64,000 nt of DNA from Moringa oleifera (GCA_021397835.1 JAJFZO010000896.1:4876501-4940500), one strand, 5' to 3'; shown: positions 33,389-45,809, numbered from the stretch's first letter. Made by a program: numbers and translations. Notes: generated from the letters alone by a model not told the origin.

Positions 33389-33688
33389 ATGGAGTCTTTT
33401 GTCCCAGCAGTGAAGCCAGATCTAATAACCTCTGCAACTGACTATCGGCCCTAGCTCGCTGGCGCTGGCATCGACTTCTCGGCCGATGGAACCGTCGCTA
33501 TGATAGGCGCATTAGGACTTGTTGTGCCCGATTTGCATGCAGATCATAAAGGACGCTTTTCCCCACCACATGTGGCCACACCTTCTGCTACATGTGCATC
33601 ATCACTTACATCGGCCACAAGAGTGATTGCCCCTATTGTGGCCATTACCTCACCAACAATCAGTTCCCTAATTTTTTTTCTCGATAAG
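33389..33688 (+). pseudogene. COP1: COP1 exon 1: RING finger
   Basis: ATG at 33389 opens MESFVPAVKPD, the usual COP1 amino end. The RING follows in two frames. The first reads CPICMQIIKDAFPH from about 33527. After a +1 shift near 33571 the second reads TCGHTFCYMCIITYIGHKSD then CPYCGHYLTNNQFPNF. All eight C3HC4 zinc ligands are present but split by the shift. A stop (tag) after DYRP at 33451-33453 also breaks the frame before the RING. The donor is GATAAG-GTTTGT at 33689. Confidence 0.88.
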
Positions 33689-35757
33689 GTTTGTTCGATC
33701 ACGTTTTGGGCTCCTTCAATTATCATTTCATTTGTTTGAGTTCAATTTATGAGTATATGTATGTCCACTCTATCGTTGTGATCGATTGTCTTTGGTCGTA
33801 GCTTTTTCTAGCAACAATGAGATGGACTTATAGAATAACAAATATTGGTAACATTTTTTGTGTGCCTGTATAATTTTGGTGTGGTGGATAAATCATGTTT
33901 GATTGCATAAGGTTAAAGAAATGATAGTTTTTGTAATTTCAGGTGGAAAAATAATGTAGGTCTGACTCTTAAGTTTTGAATGCAGCAGATGAGTAAAGAT
34001 GTATGAATTATTGTGATTGCTTGTGTCAATTTCATTGGTTGGCATATGTTTACTGTTGACATCGAACTGACCTGATTGATGTCTCAACTGTGGAGATCTC
34101 TTTACTCATACATTTGAAAATTAAGTTTAAATGGTGCTCATTAGAAGTTGAATTATAGTTAGAGGCAATATAACTGGCCCCACTTTTTTCCCCATTTGTT
34201 GGCTTTTTGTCCCCTAAATTTATGATGGGAACTAAAAGTGTTTCAAGCAGAGGGTACATTGAGTCATTCTTCTGAAGCAGAGATCTGTTGAGTCACTTTC
34301 TGTGGCTGCCCTTTAATTGCCTATTTGCTTTCATAGCTCACTATGAAACTCAATACCGTGGAATTCTTGTCAGATGTTAGAAAATTTATAATTTTTCTGG
34401 ATTTCTTTACAGTATCAATTTGATCTATCTTAGGATGTGTTCAACATTGTGAATGAATTGAAACATAAATTCCTGTACTCACTTATTTTGTTTCTTACCT
34501 TTTTGGGTAAATTTGATTATTAAATTGATTTATTATGAAGTTGACCACATGACTTGCACATAATTTGTATCTTGAAATGATCTACATCGCAATGCAGCTT
34601 ATTATTATACGATTTCTCTTTACCATATTTGTAGCTATTGAAGAAGACTTCTGCTCGTTAAATGTTTATTCTGGTCATGCATTTTAATTTTTAAGTTTAA
34701 ACACATAATTGATTTGAAAGTTTGGTTGGGCCATTTGTCCTACGTTATGTAGCAATTTAAATCTATATCCGTTTAACACCATATTGTTCACTATTTTTCT
34801 TTTACCTTCTAGCTAATAATTTTTCTAAGGTTATTGTACATTGTCTCTTATTGCTTCCTCATATAGAATATTTTGTGTCAATTTTTCATAATTTGTGATT
34901 AGTATAAAGTAAGGTTTGTGTTCACAATTCTGGTTTGGCAGTCTACTTAACATTGACAAGACTAAATAGGTAACAAATCTTTAGGAGCAATGTAGTTGCA
35001 ATGTGCTTGCCTCTCTCTTAAATATAATCCTGAATGTGGTTCTTGCCTCCAATCTATTATGGAGTGTAGTGCATTATGGAGTGCTGGATACTATAAGTGC
35101 ACAAAATAATTTATTGATTCACGTTCTGTCGTAGATGAAATGTATAATTAGCAAAGTCATATTTGTATATCAGAAAAAATGTTTGAGTTATTTAACCTCA
35201 TGATCAACTTCTCATAGTAGAAATTTTAAGTTTTTTCTTTGTATCAACATTTTCTTAAGCCTTAAATTTACAAGTATATTTCATCTAAATTCATCAGATT
35301 TTGATCTTTATTTCCTAAATGAACCTTGTTTGACTGTGTATGAGGCATTGATTTAGTATTTGAGCTGCAAATGCAATCTTATCCTTGAAACTGAGAATGG
35401 AATCATCCCTTAGCACTTCAGGCTGAAGATATGTTTGCATGCACATAATATGTTGAACAGAGATGTCTAAAAGATTGTTGTGATGGTGTATGGTTGAAAA
35501 TGTTTTCATTACTCTTTGTCCCTAGGTACAATAATATAATTATCTAGTTTTGAAATAAGACACAGAGGTCTCATCTAAGTTGTGAATTTCTGATGTGAAA
35601 AATATTTTGTAAATTTTAATGTGCATTTGTCTCTTTTAGTTACTTTTTAGCACATATTCTTCCAAATTCTTTCTAAATGCACTGGGGAATTGCTAGCCTT
35701 ATGATGTTCATTTGATTTATTTCATTTAAGAGTGATACCTTCTCTTGATTCTCATAT
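33689..35757. other. COP1 pseudogene intron, no other gene seen
   Basis: T-rich intron-like sequence between the RING and coiled-coil exons. The expected short exon after the RING (LLKK..Q region) was not recognised. Confidence 0.45.
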
Positions 35758-35915
35758 TGGGTTGTGATGTATCAATCAAGGAGATGGACAACCTCTTGAC
35801 ACTTGTCACAGAGAAGAAGAGGAAAACAGAGTAAGAGGACGCTGAAAGAAATATGCAAATACTGACTTGCATTGTTTGTGGAAGCAAAAATTATTAAATC
35901 GAATGAGAATGGTAG
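35758..35915 (+). pseudogene. COP1: COP1 coiled-coil exon(s)
   Basis: Reads GCDVSIKEMDNLLTLVTEKK then RKTE, a stop (taa), EDAERNMQI, and in a shifted frame DLHCLWKQK. This matches the COP1 coiled coil that mediates self-association and SPA binding. Confidence 0.87.
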
Positions 35916-36343
35916 CCGTGGGTTAGGGCCTAATTATTTGTGGTCTATAAATTCAATTTTCTTCATTCACTTTATTCTCACCCTCTTCCCCAATCCTTTA
36001 CTTAGTTTCACTTGTGTTAATACAGCACAAGGTCTTGCGTTAAAATTTTATTTTGACTTGTGCAATTTATTGCTTAATGGCGTGAAGGTCATTCGCTAAT
36101 TGACATGTCATGTTGTATCAATGTTCTGTTAAACATTTAAATGTTGACTCATGGAATTGGTGCTTTTGGTCTGCAATTGTGTGACATTAATTTATGTATT
36201 TTGATTAGATGAATATCTGTTGAAGCAGTTAATATTTTTGTTCTGTTGGTAGAAAATTAAATCAGTGATAATAATTGATGATTGTGTTGATTATTTATAT
36301 ATTTATTTGTTGTTCTAATGTTTTTCGTACTAATCCCTTGTAG

Positions 36344-36574
36344 ATGCAAATTGATTTGCAGTATATTAAAGAGGACATTAATGCTGTTGAAAGGCATAGA
36401 ATAGAGTTGTACCATGCAAGGGGCAGCTACTCAGTTAAATTGCGGATACTTGGAGATTATCCAAGTACAAGAAAGGCGTGGCCATCATTGTTAGATAAGA
36501 ATAAAAATGGTCTTATCTTGCTTCTCTTATTGTTAAAGGAGGGTCATTTCCAGGGAGTTATTCTAACAAAATAG
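36344..36574 (+). pseudogene. COP1: COP1 exon after the coiled coil
   Basis: Starts after a CTTGTAG acceptor: QIDLQYIKEDINAVERHRIE then LYHARGSYSVKLRILGDYPS then TRKAWPS and NGLI. Open for 76 codons and the longest well-preserved COP1 stretch here. The tail after NGLI (LLLLLKEGHF..) no longer matches. Confidence 0.9.
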
Positions 36575-37447
36575 TGGATGTCAAATCTCAAGTAAGTTTC
36601 TCATGTACTCCGAAAGGATGCTTTAATTGGGTACCCAATGTTTTAATCAATCAACGCTTTCTATAGCAAGAAAAAAGTGAGTCCATGCACAAGTTCATAA
36701 TAAGGTCTCATTTGAGCATATTCATTTGCCTCTAATAGGATTCGCGATATATTATTGTGCCTGACAATTTGTTTAGAAAAATTTTAGAACTTGACTGACA
36801 TCTTTTGCGGGGAATAAATCATACAACCAAATAGTCTTTTTACTGGTCTTGCATGCGTTTACTTTGGACATAAGCATAATCTGTGATCTTGTTTTCTTTT
36901 CACTAGCTGGTTGTCATGTCAAGTAATTGTTATTACAATAGGTTCCTGAAATTTTCTCGTGTAAATCAACTACCTAATATTAAGAGCAGATGAATGCTAT
37001 TGGTATATTCATTTTATGCACAAACCATGCACTGGCTAGACTTGTATCTTGTTCTATTTGTGGAACTTTTTGCTGCTTTTTGGTTTTACTATGTATTCTT
37101 GTGCTTGAAAATAATTATAGCAATTTGATAACTTTGATGTTACCCAGTGAGGGACACTAAAAGTCTCCTGATATTGTTTCTGTATGCATTACTTTCTAAT
37201 CAAGAATTCAGTTTTTAATCTTGTCTAGCTCCTTACAAGATCATTATATCCAATTCGTTGAAACATTAGTGTAAAGACTTGAGGTTGGCTATTTGATTTT
37301 TGTTTCTTTTTTATTTCTTCGTTTTGTTTTGTTTTGTTTTTGTCTCTTCAAATCTTGTGGTAACTATTTTTATCATGTGTTATCCATAACTTGTCACAAG
37401 ATATTAATTTCATTGCTTTGACTAGGCAAATCTATATTTCCTTGTAG

Positions 37448-37580
37448 TTCACTGACCTACAAGAATGTTGCCTTCAAGCGATGTTAGTTGGCAAGAGAGC
37501 GATAAAAATGTCATCCACAGGACGGGTCTTGCAGATCTTCAATCTGTGTTGACTACCTTCACTCATTAGAGCTAGGGTTG
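37448..37580 (+). pseudogene. COP1: COP1 linker exon before WD40
   Basis: After TTGTAG it reads FTDLQECCLQ. Shifted frames then give CHPQDGSCRSSICVDYLHSL-like text where COP1 has a GYHAGLADFQSVLTTF segment; the DNA gcagatcttcaatctgtgtt encodes ADLQSV in the right frame. At least two shifts. Confidence 0.75.
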
Positions 37581-37911
37581 TCTATTTTTATCTGCACGAC
37601 CTACTTTTTATAGTACGCTATGTTTTAGTTTTTTTTTCTTTTTTTAAAAAAATATTTGATAAATTCACTTGTCACTTATCTCTATTTTTAAATTCTTTTG
37701 AAACTATCGTTTGAGATTATTGCAGAACTGATGCATGGGGATCTAATTTTTTAAATTCTTTTGAAACAATTGTTTGAGGGTTATTATATAATGATGCTTT
37801 TGCTTTTTGTTATATCGTAATTAAACAAATGCTTGTGCAATGCGTTAAATATCAAATATTAATTTGTCCTATAGCCTCTTTGGTCTTTTAAAATGGTACT
37901 TTTGGAAAAAT

Positions 37912-38240
37912 GGTTGCAGAGCTTTATGGTGGAGAAAAATAGCCTCTGGAGGAGATGGAGGCTGGATATGGGAAGGAGAAGGGTGGTTGGGTTACAATGT
38001 CAAGGGGGAAACCTTGTGGAACCAATTTTTGGATAGCCATTAGGAGAGTTTGAGAGGAGTTTGTTCCATGGGTAGGGTTTAAGGGAGTAAGGGATGTTCT
38101 ATTAAGTTTTGGAATGATGCTTGGTGTGGAAAAGATCTTCTTTAGGAAGACTTTTAGGCTGTGTATTGTTTATCATGCAATAAAGAGGCTTTTGTGAGCT
38201 AACATGTGAGAATATTAAACAATGGTGTGACCTGGTAGGT
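37912..38240 (+). mobile_element. LINE fragment (zf-RVT region)
   Basis: Conceptual translation with stops gives LWWRKIASGGDGGWIWEGEG, SIKFWNDAWCGKDLL and a CNKEAFV-like end. The FW.D.WCG motif is typical of the region after the reverse transcriptase in plant non-LTR retrotransposons. It sits inside the COP1 pseudogene intron in sense orientation and is truncated on both sides. No poly(A) tail was identified. Confidence 0.65.
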
Positions 38241-38907
38241 GGGATTAAGGAGGGACGCTCAAGGTTGGGGGGTGGGTGTTTCTATGCAGTTTTTTGAGTG
38301 GATTTATGAAATCAAATCTAACATTGACAATGATGACACATTTGTTAGAATTGCTTCCATTGAGTCTTTTCACCTATCCGTTTTTTTATCGCTTTCTAAA
38401 CCCTTGTTTCTTTGCTTAAAATAAGATTCACTTCAGAATTACCCATTTTTTTATTCCCGAGTTTCTTCGAATTTAAAAGTTATCACCTTAGTAGGTTTCA
38501 AAACCGAGGCTCAATCCAATGAAGTCTGTATTGTCTACCAACTTTGCATTTTTCTCCCTTGTTTGCTTTGAGATTAGGATCATTAGGATGCCCTTTCCCC
38601 TTTCCTTTTGTTATGCTGAAATTGTTGAGTTCATTAGATATAAATTTCGATTCTTATCTTGAAAAGTGTTTACTCCTATTTTATTTCTTGCCTATCTTCA
38701 TTCATCTCTTTTGGTACTTTGGAGACTCATACTAATGCAGGACAGTAGAAAAGGGATAAGACAGAGTTTGGAGAAGGGAAACAGAGAAGAAGAAGAAGAG
38801 AGAAAGAGAGAAAGCTTAAAAGTTGAAACTTTATTTTTTGTCCACATCCAAATTGCTTAAAGCTCGTGTAGCCAATTTATAGGCTAAAGTAGCATATTCT
38901 TAATCAA

Positions 38908-39022
38908 ACTTGAGTCTTAATTGAATGATAAAAGAGGGTCCTAGTTTTAATTGAATAATGAAAGGGTCCTGGTTTGAATTGAATAATGAAAAGAGTCCTG
39001 GTTTCGAATTGAATAATGAAAC
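38908..39022 (+). repeat. Minisatellite, about 4 units of 30-37 bp
   Basis: Four successive units share tcctggttt-gaattgaataa and tgaaa (first unit: gtcttaattgaatgataaaa). Short local tandem duplication in intronic sequence. Confidence 0.8.
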
Positions 39023-39527
39023 TTACCTTATCATATTGTAAGCTAATTAAAAATTCAACTCTGATCCAACTAATAAAAACTAAAAGATAATCAAAATAAT
39101 CTAAATTTAAATGAAAGCTAGTAATTAATCAATTCCTAATTTTATGTGTTTGATAAGTCTTCAATGGTGAATGCTATCTGCATCACATATTTGGTTTAAT
39201 CAGAAATGATTTCTTCAGGTTGTGGATGAAATATTAGGAAGAATTCATATTCTAGATTTTTGTGAGAGGAAGCCTACAAAGCTAGCTGTGGGCTGAAACC
39301 CGTTTCCCTCCTGTACTCTCTTCTTAGACTCTTCCTAGAAAAAGGATGCAGTTATGGTATTGAGAATTTTTTTTAATTAAATTTTTAAACAAAGAGAGAG
39401 AAGAGATTTGTTAACAAATAATGAGAAACATATGCTTGTCAAAACTAAATTCTTAAACTGAAATTTCTAAGTGATGACTTGCAACACTTGATGTGTTGGA
39501 AATATTGTTATGTAGCTGGCAAGGGGG

Positions 39528-39950
39528 GTCAAAGTCTGAATGCAGTAGTAGTCTGGTCAAAGTCTGAATGAAGGCATGATACCAGTGATTGAATGACCAC
39601 AAAAACCTCGTTTGGGCAAAATGGCTGAGAAGGACTTTTGGACCTTATTTTTCATCTTGAAACATGGCTTTCATGGAGACAGTGAACATCCTCGAACAGA
39701 AACAATTTCGTCAAATTCTGGGAAGAAAATAGTCATTGAATGTATTACAAAGCAAGAATGCAGTAGAGTCTTGTCAAAGTTTGAATGAAGGCATCATATT
39801 GGTGATGTAATAACTATAAAAACCTCCTCTGTCCAAAATGGCTGAGAAGGATTTTAGATCTTATTTTTCATATGGAAATGCGCTTTCATGGAGACTATAA
39901 ACATGCTCAAAACAGAAACAATTGTCAAATTCAAGGAAAGCAAGTAAATA
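39528..39950 (+). repeat. Tandem duplication, two units of about 220-235 bp
   Basis: Unit 1 (about 39534-39730) and unit 2 (about 39758-39950) share gaatgcagtag, gtttgaatgaaggcat-like text, aaaatggctgagaagga, tttcatggagac and cagaaacaatt. The copies differ at roughly one base in six by eye. No coding sense seen. Confidence 0.8.
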
Positions 39951-40264
39951 CTGCTAAAGACTGGTATGTTTATGTGTTGTTATCTGACTCCTCCAGCCAT
40001 GGATATGTTTGTTGGTGTGAGTTAAAATGCTGCCTAACCTGATAGAAGCACGGATCTGAGCTTAGAATTTACATTTTCTATCAGGTTTGTCATAATTGTA
40101 GTTGTAGTTGCCCTTTAGGTCTTAATGAAGCCACATCTTTTATTTTTTCTATTATTTTTTGGGTGAATCAACTTACTCTCTCTTATTTTGTATCTGTGAT
40201 CGTGTAGCATTTTTCTGTAATAAAGTCTATTGAAGCCTATAATAGTGATTCTGTCTTCTTGCAG

Positions 40265-40341
40265 CATAGAATTTGACCGTGATGATAAATTTTTTGCTGC
40301 TGTTGGTGTCTCACGGCACATCAAGGTTTTTGACTTTTCCT
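40265..40341 (+). pseudogene. COP1: COP1 WD40 exon, repeat 1 part
   Basis: After CTTGCAG it reads SIEFDRDDKFFAAVGVSRHI then KVFDFS, in frame. It differs little from the COP1 consensus (D/K and T/V changes). Confidence 0.9.
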
Positions 40342-40910
40342 TGATAAGTAGTCATATTCTTATAGATAAATTTTAGAATATTGTAGCATGTCCTCTGTGT
40401 GTGTGTGTGTATGGACCTTGCAATGTTCATGTTTTTCCATCAGGTGAAAAAGATAAGGGGAGTATTAGACTTGGAAGAGAATGATATGATGTTACTTAAT
40501 ATCTCTGATTCTTAAAAATATTTTATTTCTGTGTGTTTGCTGTTTTAAATTTCTAATATGACTAATTAGCTTACTTTTCTACTTATACATATATGAGACA
40601 ACCAAATTAGAAAAGCTCCCATGCAATAAACTGTCATTATCTCATAGAAATTAGTTTGAGAACCCAATTTCCATGTCTTCAATTATGTTTCTTCTGATGG
40701 CTCCTGTGCCAGTTCCAGTTGTTTCCATTCTTCATTGGTGAAGCCTGTGAAGAAGATTTCTATTTGTTTTAGTTAGCTGCTTAGATATGACAATGGCTCC
40801 TGCTTGTTCTATGATGTCCAAACCATTGAAATAGTATTAGTGGATCATTTTTCCTTGTTTTTTCAATCATCAGGTTGTCTGCTAATTGTTGCCTTTACAA
40901 TGATTTCAAG

Positions 40911-41065
40911 GTTGTGAATGAACCCACATATGTACACTGTCATGTTGTGGAGATGTCAACACATTTTAAACTTAGTTGCTTGAGTTAGAACAAATATGCT
41001 AAGAATCATTAGCTAGTAGTGACTATGAAGGAATAGTAACTGTCTGGGATGTAACAACTCGACAA
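40911..41065 (+). pseudogene. COP1: COP1 WD40 exon, repeat 2 part
   Basis: After TTTCAAG: VVNEPTYVHCHVVEMSTHFK then LSCLS, a stop, NKYAKNH, then after a shift SSDYEGIVTVWDVTTRQ. It ends at GTAAAT. One stop and one shift. Confidence 0.88.
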
Positions 41066-41150
41066 GTAAATCATGGATTATCATGTTTCCATTTTGTTAT
41101 ATTACTTAATTGATCTTCTTGTTTCTCCGTATTTATCATTCCATTGGTAG

Positions 41151-41250
41151 AGTCTGATGAAATATGAAGAGCATGAAAAAATGTGCTTGGAATCTTGATT
41201 TCTCACGCAGAGGACCATCGATGCTTGTTTCTAGTAGTGATGATTGTAAG
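41151..41250 (+). pseudogene. COP1: COP1 WD40 exon, repeat 3 part
   Basis: SLMKYEEHEK, then (shifted one base) CAWNLDFSRRGPSMLVSSSD then DCK, ending at AAG-GTACCT. It matches the COP1 segment around YEEHEKRAWSVDFS. Confidence 0.88.
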
Positions 41251-43458
41251 GTACCTCTCTTTTTTTTGCTTTTTTTTTTCTCTTCATATCTTGTGGGATC
41301 CTTTAGTTCACTATATTATTGGATCAAAAAAGTACAAACTGGAGAATTACTGCTTGCATTATCTGCATGTGAAATTTTTTTCTGATAGAATTACTATGGA
41401 CTTCATTTTGTCATGCTTCTGATACCAATTCAGCTCTACAGTTGTGATGGCTGTGCTTTTGGTTTTTATAAGCATTGTTCAATTACTTCTTGATGTTGCA
41501 TGTGCTATTTCCTTCTACTATTTGTTCTTGAGTGTGCATAAGATCACTGGCAAGTAAATTATGTAGAAACCTAGGCTATATGCTTTAACTTGTCAAGTGA
41601 AACCTCGCAGATGGTCACTCAATCAGTTGCTGCATGCCATTCTTATTCGTTTTATGGTCACAAGACAAATTTAATTTTATATATCCTATGGGCACTAGTT
41701 TTGTATTTTGGTTTTGGTAATATATTGACTACCTATGTGACTTTTGACTGTATTTTACTTGTCTGCTTTTGAACTTGTGATTTTTGATGACATTAAGTTG
41801 ATAATGTAAGAATAAATCCAACATATTATGAAACTTCCTCAACTGAACATGCTTGTCAGTTGTGCCTTAATGAATGGGCAACATTGCCCCAATTGATTCA
41901 CGTAGACATTTTTTTTTTCTTTTTATGGATTCAGCAAGTTATAGTACTTCTTCTCCAGTGCTTGAGTCAAGCCTTCTTACTATTGATTCTTTCTATCTTC
42001 ATTGCTTCTAATGGCTTGAGGCAAGTAGTATGGTATCAATGCATCAACATGAAGTTAGTTACATATTAATCCTCATCTGGAGGGAAAAGATTGCATTTGC
42101 TGCTCTTTATAAAGAAGATTGGTTGTATGAGAAAATGGAGCCAAGTTTACATCTTTTGCCTGGTTACAAGTTTTGTGTGTACATTTGCACTTTACTAGGA
42201 TGTTGATGGGTACCCTGCCTCCATCAATTCTTTGATACTGACCAAATGGTTAACTCTTCTAGCTTTTCCTAAATAATGTGAGTCTAGACCAGTAAGGGTG
42301 ATCGGGTTATAGTTACCAATGTGGATATCATATGTAACCTAATTATATTCTTCTACAGAAAATGAGTGGCGAGATATGATTTCATTGAAAAGTCCTACCA
42401 TTATTATTGTTCAACTTGGTTGAAGTTTTCTACTGTTGATGGTTGTCTCAAAAGGGACATCATCATCTTGTAGATTTTATTGATTTCAGCCACATTCGAT
42501 TTGGTTTTAGATTATGGAGACAGATATATGGCCAAGCTCCAATAATATGGAATCCATCAAAATGATTGCTTTATTGAAAATTTTGTTTTGACTTTTACAT
42601 TCTAGTTGGTCTATCACAGATGGTGCAAAAGGCATCACCTTTTAACAAATGGTTCTCATCATAGCTACCTTGGTTTGGTTTATAAAAGTAGAGACTGATA
42701 TAGGCCTCAACTCCAGGATGCTTGGAGTCTATCATGATATGTTCAAATTCCTGGCTTCTGTTTTTTTTTCACTCGATTTATACTTTCAGCATTTGTCTCT
42801 GTGTGTGTGTATGAGAGAATCTAAATTTGCTTGTTTGCTTTTTCCAAGGTTGTGAAGTGGTTAGTTGTTCATGGATAACTTAGTGGCTCATAAATAGACT
42901 ATTGTATAATTGGATTATTAAAAAGCTGATTCAAATATACAAAATACTCTTCTTTGCTTTCACCACGAGGGTAGTAGAGAAATCAAATGAATTTTTGCAA
43001 TTAAATTATTTTTACATTGCACTGTTCTGTGTATTGGTTACAATGCACTCTGCATTACAGGAAATGTTTGGTCATGGGAAATTCATGCCTTGCTTGGTAG
43101 AAGTCTGCTATACATTAGCCTGTGCTGTGAAACCTGCTTTATCTGAGGTACACTGAGCTGATATGACTTATGTGAATTTCCCATGCTCACCCACATATAG
43201 GCATTCTGCAGCGATGGATTTGAAATTGCGGTTTATGTTGTTAAATTTTAGTTACATGATGTAGTTATAGGTAGTACATTGTTAATTATATTTCAGCTCC
43301 TAGATAAATAAGAAGCACTCCATTTTCATTTTCATAACATGACACTTAAAAGAAATGAGATGGAGAAGGGAACCTCATTCTGTGCAAATTTATCTAGGGT
43401 TTCACAATTAAAAGTAAAATGATTTCATCTTGGTTTGATGGTATAGAGAAACAAATTA
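41251..43458. other. COP1 intron region, missing WD40 exon
   Basis: No clear remnant of the exon that should encode the KxWCTKQ..NICxVKYNPGSS segment. The sequence is T-rich intron-like, with several short open frames lacking family features. Confidence 0.4.
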
Positions 43459-44560
43459 GGGGTCATTTGGTTCATGGAAGGGATTACATTAGCTAATGCT
43501 AAGGAATCAGATGCAGGTGGGATTGAGTAAGCTAATCCAATCTCAGGTTTGGTTTTGGTGTAACTGGTCTAGACAAGTGTCGGCAGGTGTGTTAAACTTA
43601 CTGGGTCCAAGTTGGTTAGTATCGTGTTCAGTGGCTGCTGAACTTAATGTTTGGGTGGGTGTCCAAGCTTCCAGTCAAAGAAGAAAGTGTATTGCATTGA
43701 TTTTTTTAGTCGTGTTTGGTTAGTGTGGGGAGAGAGAGGAACAGAAGAGTTTTTGAAGGGGTGGAAACATCTCTTATGGTGTTTGGAGATAGATGGCTTC
43801 ACACTCTAAAACTTTGAGTTATAGGGAATTCTTTTGTAAACGAGGATTACTTTGTAGAGTGTATAGATGTCCTTTTCTTTAGAAGTAGCTAAACATATGT
43901 ATTTGGGTGGCACCACCCTGGTGCTTTATAGTTACTGTAAATAAGCCACTGTTTTTGATAAAAAAAAATATCAAGTTTGGTATGCATTACAATATATACT
44001 AGTATTAGTTAATGTGATTATTGGTTGATAGGATTAATATGTATGATCAAAGTGAGATTAAGTTATAACGAAGTACCCTATTTTGAGTTAAAATAATTTT
44101 AGACAATTTTCACGTAGACACACACATGAACACATTCACATTATAGTCAGTTCTATTACATAGATTATATATTCACATTATAAAATTCAAGATATTTTAA
44201 TCCTTTACGCAACTGTTATCCTACTTTAATCTAACATACTAATATATTGCAGATACTATATTACATTGTAGCATAGTATACTATAGTGTAACATTATATT
44301 ATATTATATTGACTTTACATTACATTACATCATATTATTATATTTTTTTTCAAATCATTATCTATATGGGCAACTTTGAAGTATCCGAAGTCATTCATGG
44401 GTATTTAAGTTCAAAAGTTAATCCAAGTTGTTGGGATTAAATAAAGCCCTCCTTCGTGGGATTAGATAAATTTCAGTATATTAGCTAATGTCGACATTGG
44501 TAAATCTTGATGCTTTCCTCTGACAAATGGTATAAGTGATCCCACCAACCAAATAACCCC
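43459..44560. mobile_element. Possible non-autonomous DNA transposon with terminal inverted repeats
   Basis: ggggtcatttggtt (43459-43472) is mirrored by aaccaaataacccc (44547-44560) with one mismatch over 14 bp. Flanks are tta on the left and ttc on the right, so a 3-bp target duplication is imperfect at best. The interior (about 1.1 kb) has no transposase frame and may include a nested insertion. It lies in the COP1 pseudogene intron just before the 44631 exon. Confidence 0.5.
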
Positions 44561-44630
44561 TTCAGTTTTTGTTTTCTTTGAAGGGGAAGAGAAGAGTGCC
44601 GAAGTAGTAAACCCTATCACCTTTTTGCAG

Positions 44631-44804
44631 GTTGGTTCAGCAGACCATCACATTCACTATCATGATTTAAGAGATATCAGACAACCACTCCATGTGTGCA
44701 GTGGGCACAGAAAAGCTGTTTCATATGTGAAATTCATGTCTAACAATGACCTTGCTTCTGCTAACAGCATGCTGCAGTTATGGGATGTGAAGGGAGAACA
44801 TACC
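44631..44804 (+). pseudogene. COP1: COP1 WD40 exon, repeats 5-6
   Basis: After TTTTGCAG: VGSADHHIHYHDLRDIRQPL, HVCSGHRKAVSYVKFMSNND and LASANSMLQLWDVKG, then EHTG at a GTGAGT donor. Open throughout. STDST of COP1 is shortened to NS, and about 10 residues before HT are missing. Confidence 0.9.
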
Positions 44805-45479
44805 GGTGAGTCTTATATTTTTTCTTCATAAGTACCTGTGAGTTATGATGCGATATAGTTTGCAGGTGAGATCATATGTCAATGAATAATTTTGCTATGT
44901 TTTGACACAAACAGTTTTGTTTTGTAGGCTGGATAAAAAATAATCCTATACAGCGCAAACTTAGTTTTGTGCAGCAGTGAAATAGAATGAGTTATTACCA
45001 AACTTGCCAGACTTGAGAAGTTGGAACGTGAGTATGTAGAATTGTTGGAAAACGAAACTAACTATTAAATTAAATGGATCAATTTCTGGACTTCTGCTTT
45101 TTGGATAATTTTATTTACAATACTAGCAGTTGAAAGGTTTGGAATGGTAGGATTTTCTGACAAGAATATATGTGAAGTATGAAAGAAAGGAATTGTCCCT
45201 CATCCTTCCATCCTACTTGTAATTGATTCTTTCATGTATTTCTCTGGCCTGCTCATTACATACGAGTTACATGAATGCAATAAAAAAGTCATAGTTGCTG
45301 TTTTATGTGAAAATGGACAGATAGAGAGGTTTGTTGCAAGTAATTAAAAACTTTACCCCGGCTGCTAATTTTGGTGACTCTAGTACTTGATTCTAGATGC
45401 TTGCAGTTCAATTTTTATTGTCCCAAAAAGTTCCCTGTTTATCTGTGTCTGGCTGAGCGTAGTGTGAGGTCACACAAAC

Positions 45480-45557
45480 AAGAAGAGTTTTGTTAGACTA
45501 ACTGTTAACAGCCAGTAAATCGCATGTGGCACTGAAACAAACCAAGTTACATCTAAG
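45480..45557 (+). pseudogene. COP1: COP1 WD40 exon, repeat 7 part, with stop
   Basis: KKSFVRLTVNSQ, stop (taa 45516-45518), IACGTETNQVTSK, donor GTGAGA. The stop replaces the tyrosine codon of the conserved YIACGSETN motif. Confidence 0.85.
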
Positions 45558-45638
45558 GTGAGAAAACACTTAAAAGTGGCGGCTGATGTTTATGCATGTT
45601 AGCTTGAAATCTAACGGCTACATGGTGCCACGTTGCAG

Positions 45639-45809
45639 GAAGTCTCCGAACCTGTGACATGGCATAGATTTGGTTCTCCTGACATGGATGATAATGATGA
45701 AGCTGCAGGATCTATCTTCATTACTGCTGTGTGCTGGAAGAGTGACTCCCCTACTATGCTAACTGCTAACAGTCAAGGAACAATAGAGGTGCCAGTACTT
45801 GCTGCTTGA
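45639..45809 (+). pseudogene. COP1: COP1 last exon, intact frame
   Basis: After TTGCAG, 57 codons including the stop, uninterrupted: EVSEPVTWHRFGSPDMDDND, AVCWKSDSPTMLTANSQGTI, then VPVLAA and TGA. It ends exactly where COP1 proteins end. It differs from the 27538 copy, which lost the LTANSQGTI part. Confidence 0.92.

Larger units (their letters stand above)
33389..45809 (+). pseudogene. COP1: COP1 E3 ubiquitin ligase, unprocessed pseudogene
   Basis: COP1 is the RING/coiled-coil/WD40 repressor of photomorphogenesis that, with SPA proteins, marks light-signalling factors for degradation. Ten exon remnants in correct order and orientation are listed separately: RING (33389-33688), coiled coil (35758-35915, 36344-36574), linker (37448-37580) and WD40 (40265-40341, 40911-41065, 41151-41250, 44631-44804, 45480-45557, 45639-45809). 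Introns are present with recognisable GT..AG borders, so this is a DNA-level duplicate and not a retrocopy. Frameshifts occur in the RING, coiled-coil, linker and WD40 exons, there is an in-frame stop at 45516, and at least one WD40 exon (VKVWCTKQ region) was not found. A functional COP1 should exist elsewhere in the genome. Confidence 0.88.

Noticed and set aside
36344..36574. Independent small gene of 76 residues
   Set aside because: It is a COP1 exon with a normal acceptor and loses similarity after NGLI.
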